Assembly (NCBI GenBank): GCA_017467985.1
Contig: JAFUJY010000071.1
Location: 1 to 7,506, forward strand
Length of the DNA stretch: 7,506 nt
Direction of reading: 5' to 3'
Source of the DNA: Bacillota bacterium
GTDB taxonomy: Bacteria > Bacillota > Clostridia > Lachnospirales > Bianqueaceae
Positions within the stretch are counted from its first letter, which is position 1. Each line of letters opens with the position of its first letter. This document shows, in pieces, positions 4,835-7,506 of this stretch. The notes beneath the pieces are model-generated. The model was not told the origin of the DNA. It saw only the letters and a program-made list of their open reading frames with translations, and did not search any database. Both the position numbers and the translations under genes were made by a program.

Positions 4835-6043
4835 ATGACCAAAATCTCTGATCCCAAGAAGATCCGCAATCTGATCTTCCTTTTCTCTCTCACTTATTTT
4901 GTCAGTTATATCACCCGCATCAATTACGGCGCGATTATATCAGAAATGGAGCGAGCTACGCAGTTGTCCCGCTCCCTTCTGTCCATGGCTGTCACTGGTA
5001 GTTTTATTACTTATGGCGTCGGTCAAATCATCAGCGGCATCTGCGGCGATGCCTTTTCACCCAAAAAACTGATCAGTCTGGGCCTATGCGTCACTATTTT
5101 AATGAATGTGCTTCTGCCTTTATGTACCAATCCCTATATAATGCTGGCGATTTGGTGCATAAATGGCTTTGCTCAGGCATTTATGTGGCCGCCCATGTTA
5201 AAACTGATGATCTTTCTGCTGACCGATGAGTCCTATCGTCAGGAAACCGTGAAGGTCTCCATGGGCGCCTCCGTCGGCACCATTGCGGTTTATTTATTGT
5301 CTCCACTGCTGATCTCCCTCTTCGGCTGGAAATCTGTCTTTTTCTTTTCAGCCGCCGCAGGTGGTGTAATGCTTATGTTCTGTAATATGTTTTGTCCTGA
5401 TATTCCCAAAACACCTAAAATGCCGCATACAAAAAAGAATTCTGCCGATTTCAAGATTCTCTTCTCTCCTCTGATGATCAGCGTTATGCTGGCCATTGTT
5501 CTGCAGGGCATGCTGCGGGATGGGGTAACCACCTGGATGCCCACCTATATTTCAGAAACATATCAGCTGAGTAACATCATCGCCATTTTAACCGGCGTCA
5601 TCCTGCCGATTTTCAGCATTATTTCCTTTCAGGTGACAGCTTGGTTGTATCACCGCAAGCTTACCAATCCGTTGCTGTGTGCCGGGGTGATTTTCGGTGT
5701 GGGCGCAGTATCCGCACTGGCTCTGGTCCTTCTTACTGGACACAACGCCGTCTTTTCCGTGATTTTCTCTGCTTTACTTACCGCCTGCATGCACGGTGTC
5801 AACCTGATTTTGATCTCCATGCTGCCTGCCTATTTTCAGAAATACGGCAATGTTTCCACGGTGTCGGGAGTACTCAACGCTTGTACATACATCGGCAGTG
5901 CTATCTCCACCTATGGAATCGCCCTTCTTTCTGAACAGTTCAGCTGGCAGTTGACTCTTGTGGTATGGCTGCTGATTGCTGCCTGCGGTGCGGTTTTATG
6001 CTTAAGCTGTATCAAGCCCTGGCAAAAAAGAATGGAGGAATAA
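4835..6043 (+). CDS. MFS transporter, organophosphate:phosphate antiporter (OPA)-like
   Basis: A 402-residue integral membrane protein with about 12 predicted helices in two halves, joined by a cytoplasmic loop near 188-208 (PDIPKTPKMPHTKK). Helix 1 ends with TRINYG (Arg28), and helix 7 carries LRDGVTTWMPTYI with Arg228. These align with the two phosphate-binding arginines of the GlpT/UhpT family (in GlpT an R-x-N in helix 1 and R-Y-G-x-x-x-W-x-P-T-Y in helix 7). The loop between helices 2 and 3 has GDAFSPKK in place of the usual MFS motif A. The substrate is probably anionic, such as a sugar phosphate or carboxylate, taken up in exchange for phosphate; UhpC-like sensing is a less likely alternative. 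AAGGAGG (4820-4826) lies eight bases before the ATG. It closes the radical SAM unit; no clear terminator follows. Confidence 0.87.
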   Translation: MTKISDPKKIRNLIFLFSLTYFVSYITRINYGAIISEMERATQLSRSLLSMAVTGSFITYGVGQIISGICGDAFSPKKLISLGLCVTILMNVLLPLCTNPYIMLAIWCINGFAQAFMWPPMLKLMIFLLTDESYRQETVKVSMGASVGTIAVYLLSPLLISLFGWKSVFFFSAAAGGVMLMFCNMFCPDIPKTPKMPHTKKNSADFKILFSPLMISVMLAIVLQGMLRDGVTTWMPTYISETYQLSNIIAILTGVILPIFSIISFQVTAWLYHRKLTNPLLCAGVIFGVGAVSALALVLLTGHNAVFSVIFSALLTACMHGVNLILISMLPAYFQKYGNVSTVSGVLNACTYIGSAISTYGIALLSEQFSWQLTLVVWLLIAACGAVLCLSCIKPWQKRMEE

Positions 6044-6062
6044 GTATTTAACAACTTTCCCC

Positions 6063-6091
6063 TTGCCATCCCACTTTTCTTCCTATATAAT
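6063..6091 (+). promoter_or_regulatory. Sigma-A promoter for the flavin reductase-hydrolase pair
   Basis: TTGCCA (6063-6068) and a perfect TATAAT (6086-6091) are spaced by 17 bases. The start would fall near 6098, leaving a short leader of about 30 bases before the ATG at 6128. Confidence 0.8.
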
Positions 6092-6127
6092 AGAAGTATC
6101 AAATAAAAATATCCGGAGGGTCCACTT

Positions 6128-6631
6128 ATGTTACAGAAAACCAATATCAACCAACTTTCTTTCAATCCTTTTACTATGATCAGCGATGAATGGGCACTTG
6201 TTACAGCCAGTGATGAGTCTAAGGCCAATACCATGACCGTTTCCTGGGGTGGTGTAGGACATATCTGGGGCAAAAATGTGGTTACAGTTTACATTCGCCA
6301 GAGCCGTTACACAAAGGAATTTGTAGATGCCAATGACACATTCACCCTGACATTCTTTGATGAGTCCTATAAAAAGACTTTAGGCTATCTGGGCACTGCT
6401 TCCGGCCGGGACGAAGATAAAATCGCCAAGTCCGGTCTGACACCGGTGTATGACCAAGGTACTGTTTATTTTAAGGAGGCTAAGCTGGTCTTCGTTTGCC
6501 GTAAATTGTCAGAAACCTTCCTGGGAGCGGATACCTTTATTGATCCCACCATCAATGACAAGATCTACAGCGACAAGGATTATCACAGCATGTACATTGC
6601 TGAAATTATCGAAGTTTTAGAGGATAAATAA
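6128..6631 (+). CDS. Flavin reductase-like / flavoredoxin family FMN-binding protein
   Basis: A 167-residue soluble split-barrel flavoprotein. Diagnostic elements are the N-terminal NPFTMISDEWALVTA region (13-27), NTMTVSWGG (34-42) and the YIRQSRYTKEF segment (55-65) that usually lines the FMN phosphate. TFTLTFF (71-77) and GTASGRDEDK (89-98) follow, the latter typical of this family before the flavin-covering loop. Members bind FMN and carry out NAD(P)H- or ferredoxin-linked flavin or electron-transfer reactions; the partner is unknown. GGAGGG (6115-6120) lies seven bases before the ATG. The gene has its own promoter and ends two bases before the hydrolase gene, so the two are co-transcribed. 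Confidence 0.9.
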   Translation: MLQKTNINQLSFNPFTMISDEWALVTASDESKANTMTVSWGGVGHIWGKNVVTVYIRQSRYTKEFVDANDTFTLTFFDESYKKTLGYLGTASGRDEDKIAKSGLTPVYDQGTVYFKEAKLVFVCRKLSETFLGADTFIDPTINDKIYSDKDYHSMYIAEIIEVLEDK

Positions 6632-6633
6632 TC

Positions 6634-7353
6634 ATGGAAAAGATCATGACCTATGAGAATCTGCACAGCTTTGCTTATTCCAACGACAAGCTGATTGAGG
6701 GTCCTATTCGCGGCATGGTAATTCATTTCTGCGGACTGGGCAATATGAACCGTTATCCCGATTCTCATCCCGGCGACGGACTGGAATTTGCAGAAAAAGG
6801 CATTATCTTTGTGATTCCTTATAACAACCCCTGGTGCTGGATGAATCAGCAAGCAGTGCGCTATACCGATGAAATCGTGGAGGTTCTGTGCGACCACTAT
6901 GGTTTGGGGACGGATGTAAAAATCGTCTCCGTAGGTCAGAGCATGGGCGGATTATCCTCACTGGTATACTGCCGTTATGCCCAGATTACGCCCGTTGCCT
7001 GCGTGGCTGATTGTCCCGTTTGTGATCTTCCCTATCATTTTACTGAGCGAGAGGACTTGCCCCGCACGCTGTACAGTGCTTTTGCTAACTACGACGGAAC
7101 CATGGAGGAGGCCCTGCGGTCCGCATCTCCCCTGCACTTGGTGGATGAAATGCCGGATATCTCCTACACTATTTTCCATTGTCTGGGGGATCGGTTGGTC
7201 AATATTGAAAAACACTCCGAGGCCTTTGTCAAAGCCATGGAGGTCAACCACCAAATTCGCTATGTGCGTGTTCCCCTGCGGGATCACTGCGACCTGTCAG
7301 CGGAGGCTCAGGTGGAGTATCGACGCACCATTTTGAGTGCATTCGACCGATAA
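6634..7353 (+). CDS. Alpha/beta hydrolase
   Basis: A 239-residue cytoplasmic alpha/beta-hydrolase, probably an esterase or related serine hydrolase. MVIHFCGLGN (28-37) forms the first strand and oxyanion-type loop. The nucleophile elbow is GQSMGG with Ser103 (101-106). Asp186 in CLGDRLV and His218 in RDHCD complete a plausible Ser-Asp-His triad at the expected spacing. The cap region (about 125-165) contains ADCPVCDLPYH and several aromatic residues. There is no signal peptide. The substrate is unknown; secondary-metabolite, acyl-ester or peptide-like substrates all remain possible. AGAGGA (6619-6624) sits nine bases before the chosen ATG inside the end of the flavin reductase gene, implying coupling; an internal ATG at 6646 has no better site. 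The end falls in a promoter region rather than at a clear terminator. Confidence 0.88.
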   Translation: MEKIMTYENLHSFAYSNDKLIEGPIRGMVIHFCGLGNMNRYPDSHPGDGLEFAEKGIIFVIPYNNPWCWMNQQAVRYTDEIVEVLCDHYGLGTDVKIVSVGQSMGGLSSLVYCRYAQITPVACVADCPVCDLPYHFTEREDLPRTLYSAFANYDGTMEEALRSASPLHLVDEMPDISYTIFHCLGDRLVNIEKHSEAFVKAMEVNHQIRYVRVPLRDHCDLSAEAQVEYRRTILSAFDR

Positions 7354-7360
7354 ATAATTG

Positions 7361-7389
7361 TTGACTTTTGTCCACATTTGTGCTATTAT
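7361..7389 (+). promoter_or_regulatory. Sigma-A-type promoter for the next gene
   Basis: TTGACT (7361-7366) and TATTAT (7384-7389) are separated by 17 bases, each with one mismatch to consensus. It begins eight bases after the hydrolase stop. The start would be near 7396. Confidence 0.7.
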
Positions 7390-7405
7390 CGTACAGGTTG
7401 AATGA

Positions 7406-7432
7406 ACACCCAGAAACTCAGTTTCTTCGTGT
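7406..7432 (+). repeat. Leader stem-loop upstream of the last gene
   Basis: AGAAAC (7412-7417) pairs with GTTTCT (7421-7426) around TCA. Outside a two-by-two mismatch, ACAC (7406-7409) pairs with GTGT (7429-7432). Its last base is shared with the following hairpin. Confidence 0.55.
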
Positions 7433-7455
7433 CCCTGAAGAGAAATCTTCAGGGA
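7432..7455 (+). terminator. Strong GAAA-loop hairpin in the leader, terminator or attenuator candidate
   Basis: TCCCTGAAGA (7432-7441) and TCTTCAGGGA (7446-7455) form a perfect 10-bp stem closed by a GAAA tetraloop. It is followed by TTTCATTT, only a moderate U-tract. It lies about 36 bases into the predicted transcript from the 7361 promoter and 42 bases before the ATG at 7498. It may end read-through from the hydrolase operon or attenuate the next gene. Confidence 0.6.
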
Positions 7456-7497
7456 TTTCATTTGCCAAAATATATGTAAGAAAGAAGATGTAACACT

Positions 7498-7506
7498 ATG
7501 AATACT
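7498..7506 (+). CDS. Start of a gene running off the window (3 codons)
   Basis: ATG AAT ACT begins here after a purine-rich but weak ribosome binding site (AAGAAAGAAG, 7478-7487). It is the first ATG downstream of the 7361 promoter and leader that is not followed at once by a stop (the ATG at 7488 is followed by TAA). Nothing can be said about the product. Confidence 0.4.

Overview
The window reads as chromosomal DNA of a low-to-mid GC Gram-positive bacterium, most likely an anaerobic member of the Bacillota (Clostridia or a relative). The basis is strong AGGAGG-type ribosome binding sites, three near-consensus 17-bp-spaced sigma-A promoters plus one weaker one, TTG and GTG starts, and Firmicutes-looking proteins (radical SAM enzyme, flavoredoxin-like protein, intracellular rhamnosidase-like GH78). 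No rRNA, tRNA, CRISPR array or transposase gene was seen. The genus cannot be fixed from the sequence.

Left part (64-1517): a three-gene plus-strand cluster. It encodes a P-loop nucleotide kinase-like protein whose Walker A lysine is methionine, a GNAT acetyltransferase that starts at TTG, and a small four-helix membrane protein. It ends at a strong hairpin terminator that probably also serves the convergent gene. Bases 1-63 hold only the first ribosome binding site; the promoter must lie further upstream.

Centre (1520-6043): a minus-strand GH78 alpha-L-rhamnosidase-like enzyme is divergent from a plus-strand unit of radical SAM enzyme, a 50-codon remnant and a 12-helix MFS transporter of the organophosphate:phosphate antiporter (OPA) type. 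The two units are driven by back-to-back promoters whose -35 boxes flank and overlap a perfect 10-bp-arm palindrome, a candidate shared operator. The radical SAM transcript is predicted to begin with a 180-nt leader of three consecutive hairpins. The 50-aa ORF overlapping the end of the radical SAM gene looks at first like a Trp-rich RiPP precursor. Its two halves match the head and the tail of isoprenylcysteine carboxyl methyltransferase (ICMT)-like proteins, so it is best read as an in-frame internal deletion.

Right part (6044-7506): a further sigma-A promoter drives a flavin reductase-like (flavoredoxin) gene and an alpha/beta hydrolase gene two bases apart. Another promoter follows, with a roughly 100-nt leader carrying two tandem hairpins and the first three codons of a gene that runs off the window.

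The most interesting region is 3600-3895: the symmetrical divergent control region plus the structured leader, whose first hairpin arm can pair with an alternative downstream copy. All family assignments are from recognition of motifs by eye; no database search was possible.
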